DNA of 61,573 nucleotides from Erythrobacter colymbi (GCF_002155685.1 NZ_MUYK01000015.1:1-61573), one strand, 5' to 3'; positions 17,449 through 26,511 are shown, counted from the stretch's first letter. Notes: generated by a model not told the origin, from the sequence alone. Translations and numbers: made by a program.

Positions 17449-17909
17449 GCCAGTACCTCCGCCAAGGCTTGGCGCACGGTAGCAAAGGTGTGGCGGATTG
17501 GACCAAGCCGGATTGTGAGGTAGCCTGCGCTCGCTGTCATGCGGTCGCGATGCCGGTCGGCCGAGCGATTATGCGTGCGGTCGTCCAGCTCGACGATGGC
17601 GATGATGTCGCCGCTCGCTCGGTCCTCGAGCACGAAATCGACCCGCTTGGACGAGAAGCGGTTGCGCACGCTGGTCGACCGCGATCGATCGAGCCCTGCA
17701 GCCGGCCGGAGGATCGCACCCATCGAGACCTGCGCATGCACCCTCGCGTGAGGGACGACCCGCTCGATCATGGCGCATACGACGCGCTCCCGTTTGGTCA
17801 TCAGCGGGGCCGCGCGGACGGGCAGCGAGCCTATGCCGCGTTTGGTGGACATGAGCATGACCACGAAAACCACGAGGGCGATGATCGCGAGGATTCCGAG
17901 CTCCGTCAT
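17445..17909 (-). CDS. DUF2726-like membrane-anchored protein
   Basis: 154 residues from the ATG at 17909. An N-terminal membrane anchor (ELGILAIIALVVFVVMLM) is followed by a DUF2726-type domain: TKRERVVCAMIERVVPHARV, SSKRVDFVLED and IIAIVELDDRTHN, resembling a PD-(D/E)XK-like fold. It overlaps both neighbours by ATGA. A frame open to 18068 exists but lies in the neighbouring gene. Confidence 0.7.
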   Translation of the reverse strand: MTELGILAIIALVVFVVMLMSTKRGIGSLPVRAAPLMTKRERVVCAMIERVVPHARVHAQVSMGAILRPAAGLDRSRSTSVRNRFSSKRVDFVLEDRASGDIIAIVELDDRTHNRSADRHRDRMTASAGYLTIRLGPIRHTFATVRQALAEVLA

Positions 17910-18679
17910 AGCGGCTCCGGCCCCACGAGCATTTGCCGTGTTTTCAGGTTGCCGTCGATCCGACGGTGGAGGTCGATGCCGTTCCCGCGCGAGTGCCCGA
18001 ACTCCATCAGCTCGGCCACGGTTTCGTATTGGGTGTTGGGCCCGAAGAACTTGGCATTTCCATGCCATTTTTGTCCTTCGATCACACGCATGCGCCAGAT
18101 CCCGACGGGGGCGGGGATCGTTACCTCGCTGTTTGCCGCGACGAAGACGGAGATCACATGGCGATCTGTCTCAGGGTGGACGAGCTGAACAACGGCGTTG
18201 GAATCGCTTGTCCTCACCGCGAGTTGGCTGCGCACAATTTTCATCGGGAGATCACTTGCGACGCTAACGCTGCCGGTTTCTGGGAACGGGAGGCCGGGCT
18301 CGGTGTCGGGCAGCCACCCTCCCCGCCTAAGATCACCCAACATCGGAATGGCGTAGGTAGCGAGGCACAAGAGCGGTATCGCCCATGCTGCGAAACGTCT
18401 GGTCCCCGACGAGACATTTTGACGCGGCTGACGCGATATTCGCCGTCCGTGCTGTCCGCGGGGCTCGTTCCTTTTTCGAGAGAAGCCTGCGGCCGCTATG
18501 CGGTCGTACTGGTCGAAACTGGTGTTTTTGCCGACCCAGGTCGCCCCTCCGGGCGGAACCTCGTCCGCTTTTCTTGCCGCTTCGCGCTCAGCCTTGTTGA
18601 AGCTCCACCTGGACGGCGACTTCTTTCCCTGACGCTCCCAATAGCGTTCCTTCATGTAGTCGCGGTCATCGATACCCAT
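17906..18679 (-). CDS. Single-pass membrane protein, hypothetical
   Basis: 257 residues. A charged cytoplasmic N-terminus (MGIDDRDYMKERYWERQGK), one membrane helix (RFAAWAIPLLCLATYAIPML), and a periplasmic C-terminal domain of about 140 residues. The opening is typical of plasmid-borne proteins of unknown role. The start shares a TGATG with the stop of the Xre gene upstream, so the two are coupled. Confidence 0.65.
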   Translation of the reverse strand: MGIDDRDYMKERYWERQGKKSPSRWSFNKAEREAARKADEVPPGGATWVGKNTSFDQYDRIAAAGFSRKRNEPRGQHGRRISRQPRQNVSSGTRRFAAWAIPLLCLATYAIPMLGDLRRGGWLPDTEPGLPFPETGSVSVASDLPMKIVRSQLAVRTSDSNAVVQLVHPETDRHVISVFVAANSEVTIPAPVGIWRMRVIEGQKWHGNAKFFGPNTQYETVAELMEFGHSRGNGIDLHRRIDGNLKTRQMLVGPEPL

Positions 18680-18990
18680 CAGCCCTTCTCCTCGCTGCCT
18701 TGAAAGGCGGAGCCCGTACCGTCGTAAGGGGCGATCATCAGAGTCGGCTGATGTCCCAGCAGCAACCAGACAGGGTCGAACGCATAATCATCGCACAATT
18801 GCGCCAGAAGGCTCGCCGGCGGGTCTGTGTGGCCCTGCTCGTAGCCGTTGAGGGTTTGGCGGGCGATCCCGAGGCGTGCGGCAAGCTGCTCTTGTGTGAG
18901 CTCGAGGGAGACCCGTGCGCATTTCAAACGGTGCGCAAGGCCTGACAGGTCGCGGGTTGGTCGGTCGAGAGGATTGGGAACCTCGTTCAT
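18679..18990 (-). CDS. Xre-family HTH regulator
   Basis: 103 residues from the ATG at 18990. Classic Xre helix-turn-helix: LAHRLKCARVSLELTQEQLAARLGIARQTLNGYEQGHTDPP. A short tail, AFDPVWLLLGHQP, resembles that of the Xre protein at 17116-17448. The start overlaps the preceding gene as ATGA, which is why I prefer it to the longer frame to 19074. Confidence 0.78.
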   Translation of the reverse strand: MNEVPNPLDRPTRDLSGLAHRLKCARVSLELTQEQLAARLGIARQTLNGYEQGHTDPPASLLAQLCDDYAFDPVWLLLGHQPTLMIAPYDGTGSAFQGSEEKG

Positions 18991-19271
18991 GCGTCGGCTA
19001 CCAAAGCTTGAGAGGTGGCCGCCGCGCATGGCATCTTCCCGGCAGATTTCTGCGAGCGCCATTCCAAGCCCCACATGAGGCCGGCCATGAGCGTGATCGC
19101 CATTGCGAGCATTATTGAATAGTAGGCTTCGGTGGCCAAGTTCTGGCCCGGTTCACCCATATGGTCTATCATGGCCCACTCTTGGCAGACTTCCATGCCG
19201 TGGGCTTCGACATTGCACCAATGGATGTGGTCGCCGTGGATGACGTAGTCGTAGTTGGGTGAGGAATGCAT
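18987..19271 (-). CDS. Small single-pass membrane protein
   Basis: 94 residues. His- and Cys-containing N-terminus (YVIHGDHIHWCNVEAHGMEVCQ), then one membrane helix (YYSIMLAMAITLMAGLMWGL). The ATG lies 2 bases after the relaxase stop and the end overlaps the next gene (ATGA). Unknown role; position directly after the relaxase suggests an accessory transfer function. Confidence 0.62.
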   Translation of the reverse strand: MHSSPNYDYVIHGDHIHWCNVEAHGMEVCQEWAMIDHMGEPGQNLATEAYYSIMLAMAITLMAGLMWGLEWRSQKSAGKMPCAAATSQALVADA

Positions 19272-19273
19272 GA

Positions 19274-22200
19274 TCAGATCTCCAGGCTGATGTCTTTTTC
19301 GGGGAAGGGCTTGTCTGGCACGCGGGGCTCAACCGCGACGCGGTGTTTGCTCAGATCCATGCTGTCGGGCTTGGCGAGGTCGGCGGGCACTTCGGGATTG
19401 AACGTCTTGTCGGTTTTACCCGGCCCCGCCGCACCTTCCCTTGGTGCATCGATCTCGAGGCGGCCGACCGTCTCGAGCGCACTGGTCTTGTTGCCCTCGT
19501 TGCGCTCGATCGCGCTGATCAGGCGGTCCTTGTTGTCGGTGTGGAGGGTCAGATCGTCCCGCACGCGAGTGACGGTGACGTTGAACAGGCGCTGGTTCGA
19601 CAGGTTGCTTTCCGACCCGCTCATCACTGCGATCCCTTTGTCGGTGGTCACGCCCTGCGCCATGTGCATGTTGATGGCATATGCGAGACCGAGGCGTTCG
19701 AGCATGGGGTCGCCCTGCTTCAGATGCACCATTTGATCATCGGCGGTCTTCACGCTGATGCCGTCCTTGCTCACCCCCGTGACCTGCGCCAGCGAGGCAT
19801 TGTAGAGCCCCCGCTCCTTGTCGTTCGCCGTCCAGCGGATCTGGTCGTTTTCGTGGAGCTTGATCTCGCTCCGCTGCGTGAGGCCGAGCGCGTCGCGCTT
19901 GTCGTTGGGGTCGATCTTCTGCGGGTCAAACCGCACTGTGCGGTTGCCGATCTTCAGCTCGACGCGGCCCTTGGCATCGACGCCGAGCACTTCGTAGCTG
20001 CCGCGCCGGAGCCCGATTTCCGACACCGCCCTTGCGACCTCGAGCGTCTGCCCTGCCCTGTAGGTCTGGGGGTAGCGCAACTCCTCGCGCTCGGCATTTA
20101 CCCGCTCGAGCACTTTGAGAGAGATGCTGTCCTTGCCGAGGGTGCCGTCAGCACGCAGGCCGTCCTGAATGCGCTGATTGAGTTCAGCACGGGCGTCCCG
20201 GCCGGAGGCGAACACCATCGTTCTGTCGCGCTCATCCTTGGGAAGGCTTAGCCACTGGTCCGCTGCCGATTTGATGTGATCGGGGCTGGCCTTCAGCTGG
20301 TCGCCGAGCACTTCCATCGCCCCGCGCACTTCCCCGCGGTTTGCGAGCGCTGCGATCGTGCGCAGCTGGTCGGTGCGCTGGCGCAGGTTCTCGTCCATGC
20401 GGACCATCGCGATCCCCCCGGCCTGAGCCATCGCGAAAGCCTTGCCCATATCGATCGAGGAGAGTTGCTGGCGGTCGCCGATCATGATGAGCTTCTCGAC
20501 GCCGAGCGCATTGGCGATGCCGACCAGATGTTTCATCGGCTCGCTGCCGACCATCGAGGCTTCATCGAGCACCAGCACGGCACCCTTGAGCGCGCCGCGC
20601 GCGGCTTCGTATGCTTCGCCCCGCCCTGCGAGGGCTGCCTTGGCATAGGCATTCACGAAGGACGACACGGTCTGTGCTTCGATGCCGGCACTATCCCTGA
20701 GGTCGCCAACCATCTTGTTCTGGAAGGCGAGCCCCAAAACCTTGTGACCTTCCTGCTCGGCAACCCGGGCCACGGCCGCGATCATGGTCGATTTGCCCGC
20801 CCCCGCGACCCCTTGCACCGCAACGATCCGGTCGCTGGACGAGAGCCCGAGCACGGCAGCGGCCATCTGGCCCGTGTTGAGCTGCTTGTCGCCGGAGACG
20901 GCATTGATGCGTTCGACCGCAGCGTCAGGCGCAACGATCGGCGTTGCAGCCCCCCTGCCCCTGTCGATCTGGGCGAGGATCAGGGATTCGGTCGCAAGGG
21001 CGTGCGGCGTCGTGACATGGGTCAGCGCGCCATCGATCCGGTTTGACTGGCCCGGGATAAGGTTTCCGCTCTCAAGCAGCTGCTCGACGCGGGCATCGAC
21101 CTTCTCGGCCGTGACACCCCTCAAGCCCAGATCGAGCGCAGTTTTGGTGATCTGTGGGATCGGAAAGGCCGCCTCTCGCTGTTCGAGAATGCGTATGGCC
21201 GAAGCGACTGCCGCTTGCGCGCGCAGGTCGTCTGGTGAGAATTTGAGGCGCTCGAGCCCCTGAGTGACCAGCGGGTCCTTCTCCCTGAAGACCCCACCGA
21301 GCGCTGTCATGATGTTCGATATGGTCTCGCTGAGGCGCTGTGTCGGCGTGGTCAGTTTGTCGGGTGTGTTACCGGCCGCGCGGGATTTCGCTTCCTCGAT
21401 GACCTGCTTACCGTCGAACCCGATGGCCGCGGCGCGCTCTCGCCAGTCGGCGGCGAGTTTCTCGCGGTCCTCGACATTGAGTTTGGGATCGCGGGTGTTT
21501 GTGGTCACCTTGTCGATAGCGGCCGGAGATGAGAGCCCCAGCTCTTTGGCCTTTTCGACAATCGCTTCGCGGCGTTTGCTGAACTCGTCGATTGCCTCCT
21601 TGGGAACCCCGTTGATCTCGAACTGGCCGTGCTTGCCGGTCAGACGGGTTACATAGCCAAGCTCGGCCAGTTTTTCGCGGAAGGCGGCATGATAGGCAGC
21701 GCCGATCACCGTGTTGTTCTTCCATAGCTGGCCATTGTGAAGCGCCTGCCAGGCACCGTTCGCCATTCGGGTCAGGTTGGCGATGACGACATGGATATGA
21801 CCTTGCGGATCGAGCGCACGGCTCGTTTCATGCGCGAACAGAGCGTAGACAAGATTACCTGTCTTGACTGGTTCGCCCGATTTGGTGCGCTCATATGTCC
21901 GGCCCTCGGCAAACTTGCCCTCGACCCAGCTCATCGTCTCCTTGACCGCGCTCCAGTGCGCATTGAGGATGCGCTCATCGCCCGATACCAGCGCGAGGAT
22001 GCTGGCAGACTTTGGCATCGAGAATGTAAGGTCCAGACCGGACTGCCTGTTGTGCACCTGGCCGATCTTCTCACCATTGGGCAGCTCTCCATTGAGGATC
22101 TTTTCGAAGGCATCCTTGGTGACTTCGCCCGAGAGTCCGAGCAGCTCTGCCCCCTTTCCTTCCCAACCTGTTTTTTCCGTGCCATGCGAACTGCCGGTTT

Positions 22201-22390
22201 GTGTGCCTCCACTGCCGGCTCCGTTGCTTTCGCCTGAACCGCTACCGGCCCCACCATCGCCCGGTCCGCCCTCGCCTGCGACCCCGCCTTCTCCGCCGTC
22301 TCCCACGTAATAGTCGGCCGGGTGCTTGTCGTCCTTGGCGAAGTATTCGGCGGCGCCTGAGGCGGATTTGACCGATGCGACCGACAGCAT
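19274..22390 (-). CDS. MobF-family conjugative relaxase-helicase (TrwC/TraI-like)
   Basis: 1038 residues. N-terminal relaxase: a catalytic Tyr pair (Tyr27-Tyr28) and the three-His metal site (His187, then HIH at 198-200 in DPQGHIHVV). C-terminal SF1 helicase: Walker A GVAGAGKST at 527-535 and Walker B LVLDEASMV. It nicks one strand at oriT, stays covalently bound and unwinds DNA 5-prime to 3-prime during transfer. Unusual: a Gly/Ser/Glu-rich insert at about 30-75 separates the catalytic tyrosines from the conserved WxGKGAELLGL block that usually follows closely. It follows the coupling-protein gene by 2 bases. Confidence 0.93.
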   Translation of the reverse strand: MLSVASVKSASGAAEYFAKDDKHPADYYVGDGGEGGVAGEGGPGDGGAGSGSGESNGAGSGGTQTGSSHGTEKTGWEGKGAELLGLSGEVTKDAFEKILNGELPNGEKIGQVHNRQSGLDLTFSMPKSASILALVSGDERILNAHWSAVKETMSWVEGKFAEGRTYERTKSGEPVKTGNLVYALFAHETSRALDPQGHIHVVIANLTRMANGAWQALHNGQLWKNNTVIGAAYHAAFREKLAELGYVTRLTGKHGQFEINGVPKEAIDEFSKRREAIVEKAKELGLSSPAAIDKVTTNTRDPKLNVEDREKLAADWRERAAAIGFDGKQVIEEAKSRAAGNTPDKLTTPTQRLSETISNIMTALGGVFREKDPLVTQGLERLKFSPDDLRAQAAVASAIRILEQREAAFPIPQITKTALDLGLRGVTAEKVDARVEQLLESGNLIPGQSNRIDGALTHVTTPHALATESLILAQIDRGRGAATPIVAPDAAVERINAVSGDKQLNTGQMAAAVLGLSSSDRIVAVQGVAGAGKSTMIAAVARVAEQEGHKVLGLAFQNKMVGDLRDSAGIEAQTVSSFVNAYAKAALAGRGEAYEAARGALKGAVLVLDEASMVGSEPMKHLVGIANALGVEKLIMIGDRQQLSSIDMGKAFAMAQAGGIAMVRMDENLRQRTDQLRTIAALANRGEVRGAMEVLGDQLKASPDHIKSAADQWLSLPKDERDRTMVFASGRDARAELNQRIQDGLRADGTLGKDSISLKVLERVNAEREELRYPQTYRAGQTLEVARAVSEIGLRRGSYEVLGVDAKGRVELKIGNRTVRFDPQKIDPNDKRDALGLTQRSEIKLHENDQIRWTANDKERGLYNASLAQVTGVSKDGISVKTADDQMVHLKQGDPMLERLGLAYAINMHMAQGVTTDKGIAVMSGSESNLSNQRLFNVTVTRVRDDLTLHTDNKDRLISAIERNEGNKTSALETVGRLEIDAPREGAAGPGKTDKTFNPEVPADLAKPDSMDLSKHRVAVEPRVPDKPFPEKDISLEI

Positions 22391-22392
22391 GA

Positions 22393-24852
22393 TCAGTCTC
22401 CCAGCCCGAAGTCATCGTCGATCGTGGGAGTATCGTTCGAAGCTTCCCTCTCGTGGCCTTGGCCCTGATCCTTCTGGTCAGTTCCCGCGCCCTCGCGGTT
22501 TTCGCGCTGGATCTGTTCTTCGGTTCGGTCGCGGTCCTGCTTTCCCAGGGTCTTATCGGTCAGAGCGTCCTTCGCCTGTTGCCGTGCGATTTCGGTCTTG
22601 TCGGCCGCTGCGGTGGCATAGCGCGATCCCACTGCGATCGATCGTGATCTCGGTGTTTGATCTTCAGCTTCACCGCTGGTGGCCGAGTTGTCCCTGCCTT
22701 GAAGATCGTCCGCACTGTGCCGGTCTGTGACTGCACTTTTGACGAACATCGCATCGGCTGCCTTTTCGGCATCCGAACGCCTGTCAGCTTTCTCCGCGCC
22801 GTCCGCCTTTTCCAGCGCCTCGGTTGTCTCCCGCTCGGCTTCCTCAGCCTCCACGCGCCCGGTTGGCGGCAAGGACTCAGGACCACCCTCACTCCCCCCT
22901 TCCGCGCCAACAGGCCGGCTCGCCGGCCGTTTGGACTCGGGCGGCTTGTAGGGCGTCGGCTCCATGCTGGTGACCCGCATGAACCCCGGGGCGACCTCCG
23001 GGTAATCTTTCCACTGAAGCTTGATACGCGCCGCCGGAAACCCATCGGGAAACTTGATGAACCCGTGCATCGACGGGAGGTTTGTAATGTCGTCGGGAAT
23101 GACCAGCGGCTCGATTGCCTTGCGCGGCGTCAGGGTCGATGCATCGCGGGTGTTGTTGTAGCCGTAGCTGTAGGCTTCATCCATCTGGCGAACCTCGCGG
23201 TTGCCGATGAATTCGGCGCAGCGTTCAGCAGATTGGTAATCGGCCGTGGCGAGGATCAGCTTGGTGCGCGCAAGCCCGGCCAGATTGGTCGCGCCTTTCT
23301 CGCCGTATGTTTCCTCCAGCTTGGCAAAGGAGTGGATGCCGAGAACGAAGGCACCGCCATAGTTTCGGGCAGTCTGGAGACCATTGCCGATGGCAGGAAG
23401 GGCATGCAGAGCGTTGACCTCGTCGAACAGAAACCAGGTTCGAAGATCGCGCGTGCGCGGTAGCGTCATCTGGGCGGTGACGGCCATGTCGGTCCATAGC
23501 GTCAGCAGCATCCGGGTGAAGTTCATGTCTGAATAGCTCGACGTGATGAACAGGATCGAGCCTGGTTCGGATGCTTTGATCCATGCCTTGATCGAGAAGC
23601 TGTCAGGCTTCTCGGGCGAAGGGTCTGGGATGTAGCGGATGGCGTTGGCGTTGGTGTTGAAGACCGACCGGATTGACTCCGCCATGCGGGCCGCAGTTTC
23701 CGCCGTCAGGGGAGCCGCGACAGTGTCCTTCAGCTTGGCATGGATCTGCTTCAGGTTGGCGGTCATGAGGTGGTGGGCAATGGCCGCGTTTGACATCTCG
23801 CCGTCGGCTTTGAGTTTCATGCAGATTTCAACGAACAGCGTACGCGCAGCGTTCTGCCAGAACGGCTCCTTCTCATCGGGGTGGGATGGGATCAGAGCGG
23901 TCGCGGCCGTCAGAAAATCGGCATAGAGTTCGCAGTCGTTGAAGATGGTCCAGGGCACGCACCGTTGATCCATGGGGTTGAGGATCGTGTCCGTTTCCGG
24001 ATTGTAGAAGGCTTCGACGAACGCGCCGGTCAGATCGAAGATCACGGCATTCTGACCGCGTTCGCGCAGCTGGGTGACGAGCGAGCGCAGCTGAGTGGTC
24101 TTCCCGGCACCGGTCGTGCCGATCAGCATGGTGTGACTTTGCTCAAGTCGCCACGGGTAGGGAATGCCTGCGATGACGTAGGGTTGATGGATCCCAAGCT
24201 CTCGTTTCTGCTGGCGGTCCAGATTGATGATGTCAGTAGGTTCGCGCGGAGGATCGAGACGCGAGCATTCATAGGCAAAACGGTTGCCGTTATGGGCCCG
24301 GACCTCGGCTCGTAAGACTTCGCGCTCAACCAGCATCGCACCGCGTTCATGGCGTTCTTCGAGGATCGTTTTGCCGCGTTTCCGGGAGAACTCGATGAAC
24401 CAGATGCTGAGCGGTGCAGCGATGAAGATGGCCATGAAAGCCGATCCAAGGAGGCAGCGAAGCGCTTTGGCTGAGGCAGAGGCAACGTAGGGGTCGTAAG
24501 GCACTGCCCCCATCAGCGTGGGGCGGATCATCCCATTGGGAAGAGTGAGGTGAATGACCTTCGTTGGGTCGAGCAGCATCAGCGACCAAAGACCCGAATA
24601 CATGCGCATCAGGACGAGATGAATTTCAGGCGTGCTGAGCGAGAGGCTGACGGTCGTGGCAAGTGCGAGGCTGAAGACCAGAAACCAGATCAGCAGCGGG
24701 ATCTTGATCCCCGCAAACCACATCCAGAATTCGTGGGTGACGAGCTGCGATCCGCGAGTGAAATTGCCGGCATTTCGGGTTACCTTTCCGCGTGCGGAAT
24801 GATGCTGGATCGTGGCACCCTTGCCGCTAAAACGGATGTCATCGCGTCGCAT
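22393..24852 (-). CDS. traD: Type IV coupling protein (TraD/TrwB-like)
   Basis: 819 residues from the ATG at 24852. Two N-terminal membrane helices (about 48-75 and 133-155), then the VirD4/TraD ATPase with Walker A GTTGAGKT at 245-252 and Walker B WFLFDEVNAL. The last about 200 residues form a charged, low-complexity tail (Glu/Asp/Arg-rich) longer than in TrwB; such tails in F TraD contact the relaxosome. The protein delivers the relaxase-DNA complex to the secretion channel. Its start overlaps the RHH gene by 14 bases, and its stop is 2 bases before the relaxase. Confidence 0.92.
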   Translation of the reverse strand: MRRDDIRFSGKGATIQHHSARGKVTRNAGNFTRGSQLVTHEFWMWFAGIKIPLLIWFLVFSLALATTVSLSLSTPEIHLVLMRMYSGLWSLMLLDPTKVIHLTLPNGMIRPTLMGAVPYDPYVASASAKALRCLLGSAFMAIFIAAPLSIWFIEFSRKRGKTILEERHERGAMLVEREVLRAEVRAHNGNRFAYECSRLDPPREPTDIINLDRQQKRELGIHQPYVIAGIPYPWRLEQSHTMLIGTTGAGKTTQLRSLVTQLRERGQNAVIFDLTGAFVEAFYNPETDTILNPMDQRCVPWTIFNDCELYADFLTAATALIPSHPDEKEPFWQNAARTLFVEICMKLKADGEMSNAAIAHHLMTANLKQIHAKLKDTVAAPLTAETAARMAESIRSVFNTNANAIRYIPDPSPEKPDSFSIKAWIKASEPGSILFITSSYSDMNFTRMLLTLWTDMAVTAQMTLPRTRDLRTWFLFDEVNALHALPAIGNGLQTARNYGGAFVLGIHSFAKLEETYGEKGATNLAGLARTKLILATADYQSAERCAEFIGNREVRQMDEAYSYGYNNTRDASTLTPRKAIEPLVIPDDITNLPSMHGFIKFPDGFPAARIKLQWKDYPEVAPGFMRVTSMEPTPYKPPESKRPASRPVGAEGGSEGGPESLPPTGRVEAEEAERETTEALEKADGAEKADRRSDAEKAADAMFVKSAVTDRHSADDLQGRDNSATSGEAEDQTPRSRSIAVGSRYATAAADKTEIARQQAKDALTDKTLGKQDRDRTEEQIQRENREGAGTDQKDQGQGHEREASNDTPTIDDDFGLGD

Positions 24853-25132
24853 GGAATTCCTCCATGCGCTCATTGGCAATTGCCTCGATTTCCGGAGCGA
24901 CGTCGGCGTGCTCGCGGTGGACTATGATGTCCACTGCAGCTTGCGTGTATTCCACCAGGAGGATGAGGCGTCGCAGGTCCACTGCAAGACCCGTCATTGC
25001 GGGGTCAGCCCCTGCTCTGATCGCAATCCTGACAGCTTCGCTGCGGGTGCAACCTCGCTGCTTTGCCAAGGCGTCGATTAAAGCCAGTTCCTGCGGGTTG
25101 CATCGCAGGTTGATGAAGTTGTTGTCTGACAT
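24839..25132 (-). CDS. RHH relaxosome accessory protein (TrwA-like position)
   Basis: 97 residues. N-terminal ribbon-helix-helix: FINLRCNPQELALIDALAKQRGCTRSEAVRIAI, then a C-terminal helical part. It is the first gene of the operon, directly before the coupling protein and relaxase, the place held by trwA in R388. There, the RHH protein binds oriT and represses its own operon. The TGATAG repeats at 25278-25310 are candidate binding sites. Confidence 0.75.
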   Translation of the reverse strand: MSDNNFINLRCNPQELALIDALAKQRGCTRSEAVRIAIRAGADPAMTGLAVDLRRLILLVEYTQAAVDIIVHREHADVAPEIEAIANERMEEFHATR

Positions 25133-25628
25133 TTTCCATCCACTCGAGGTGGATGGTGGGACTTCCGCAGGTCGCTTTTAGCACAGCAGCCGCCCCGCCG
25201 AAACTGAAAAGGACTATCAATTTGAAATTGCAGATTCAATCGAGATATGAGATAGATAGACGCGTTCACGCCGTCCTGATAGGAAATGATAGTCTGATAG
25301 CGGCTGATAGTGCGTTGAATATAAGTCGAAATCTGTTCGCGGGCGCCGCATAGGGTGTGCACTCCTTAGGGACTGCGACCGGGCCTTGGTGCCGTCCTGG
25401 TCTTTGGTCCTGATGTGAGTCTGGAATTCCTGTGGCGAAGCCGCTGCGCGGTGCGTTCGGCTACGGGATGATTGGGCTGCGCGGAGCGATCCCGCCCCCA
25501 AAGCGCCAAGCCTTGGCGAAGGCGCTTTCATCATCAATCGCTGTTCAGCGATTGGACATTCACTGCCGTCTTGATCCTCAGAAGGATAGCCCTATTCTTT
25601 GCAGCGCAGGGCGATAAGGGAACGTGTG
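25133..25628. other. Candidate origin of transfer (oriT) between divergent genes
   Basis: 496 bp without a gene, upstream of the RHH-TraD-relaxase operon. It is locally AT-rich at 25200-25330 within a GC-rich region. It contains four direct TGATAG repeats (25278, 25287, 25295, 25305), and two strong inverted repeats: AAAGCGCC/GGCGCTTT at 25500-25528 with a nested CGCCAAG/CTTGGCG, and AATCGCTG-TT-CAGCGATT at 25536-25553. Repeats plus hairpins next to an RHH and MobF gene is the usual oriT build. No nic site can be named. Confidence 0.5.
25278..25310 (+). repeat. Four TGATAG direct repeats
   Basis: TGATAG begins at 25278, 25287, 25295 and 25305, spacing 9, 8 and 10 bp, close to one helical turn. 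Two overlapping GATAG copies lie further upstream at 25252-25260. This pattern suits cooperative binding by an RHH dimer array. Confidence 0.6.
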
Positions 25629-25847
25629 ATGGCAGCTAAGATCGAGAAGGAACGAGCCGCAATTCGTGAGGAAGAATTGAAGCTCGCAGAGCGCAAGAAG
25701 AGGCTTGCGGAACGCGAAGCCGAAGAGCGTGCATCGGCGATGGCAAAGAGCGTTCTCACGAAGCTCGATTCAGACCGTCTTGAGGCCCTTCTGAGCCGTA
25801 TGAAATCGCTCGGAATCGAAGAGGTCGAGAAGCGTCTTCTGGCTTAG
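25629..25847 (+). CDS. Small coiled-coil protein
   Basis: 72 residues from the ATG at 25629 (AGGGA upstream). Almost entirely Lys/Glu/Arg/Ala helix (IEKERAAIREEELKLAERKK), a likely coiled coil, ending MKSLGIEEVEKRLLA. Divergent from the transfer operon across the candidate oriT. It may be a relaxosome or mobilisation accessory protein, judged only from position and shape. Confidence 0.6.
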   Translation: MAAKIEKERAAIREEELKLAERKKRLAEREAEERASAMAKSVLTKLDSDRLEALLSRMKSLGIEEVEKRLLA

Positions 25848-25900
25848 CAGGAGCGTTTCGAAACCGCGGTAAGGATTCTCGAAGCCGTGAAGGCAAATAA

Positions 25901-25931
25901 AGAAGGGCGCTGACATGGTCAGCGCCCTTCT
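25901..25931 (-). terminator. Perfect hairpin terminator, possibly bidirectional
   Basis: A 14-bp perfect stem (AGAAGGGCGCTGAC with its complement) with the 3-base loop ATG. On the minus strand it is followed by TTTATTT, ending the 25951-26511 gene. On the plus strand it may end the coiled-coil gene. Confidence 0.8.
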
Positions 25932-25950
25932 CGTTTGGTCTGGCTGGAGG

Positions 25951-26511
25951 CTATCGCCAGACGAGTTGTGGATCGGCTGACAGGCATGCGCGAAGCATCC
26001 TGTCGAGCTGTTCGAGGCATGTTTCCATTCCGCCCCATGTGAGATGTCGGCGGGTTGGTGGATCATTGATTGCTTGGCTCAAATCATCGGCGTCAATCGA
26101 CCCTGTCGGAGCGTTGCCCATGCCGATTGCGTCAAGCAGAAGCTGACCATTGGTATCGCTGAGATTGATCGGAAAGGCGCCGTCTGGAGTCGAGGAGACG
26201 CCCATCATAATTTGAGCATCAGCGCTTTCTCTCCAGATACGGACGTTCAGGCCGAGAAATTGCGCTTCTTCGATGACGCTGATTACCGCTTCCTGGTTCC
26301 CAAAAAGTCGGGCTAGGGTCGCCCAGCTCCATGGGCACACGCGGGCATCGAAGCCATCTGCCAAGTATGAGAAATCGGGGTCGTCAAAGATGCCGACAAG
26401 TTGTCCATGCGATTGCGCGAAGGCTCGGAAGGCAGTCAGTTGCTGAAGCGTTATGCATGCCGGTTTCGAGACTGGAGCAACCTTGCTCTGCAGCTGAAAG
26501 GTCATTGTCAT
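25951..26511 (-). CDS. Hypothetical protein
   Basis: 186 residues, ATG at 26511 (MTMTFQLQSK). Soluble, mixed composition, no recognised domain. A clear terminator follows its stop codon. It stands alone between the coiled-coil gene and the 208-bp repeat array. Confidence 0.6.
   Translation of the reverse strand: MTMTFQLQSKVAPVSKPACITLQQLTAFRAFAQSHGQLVGIFDDPDFSYLADGFDARVCPWSWATLARLFGNQEAVISVIEEAQFLGLNVRIWRESADAQIMMGVSSTPDGAFPINLSDTNGQLLLDAIGMGNAPTGSIDADDLSQAINDPPTRRHLTWGGMETCLEQLDRMLRACLSADPQLVWR

Noticed and set aside
25340..25365. GGGTGTGCAC near 25350 as an F-type nic site
   Set aside because: The likeness is only a few bases, and the relaxase is TrwC-like. It is not enough to name a nick site.
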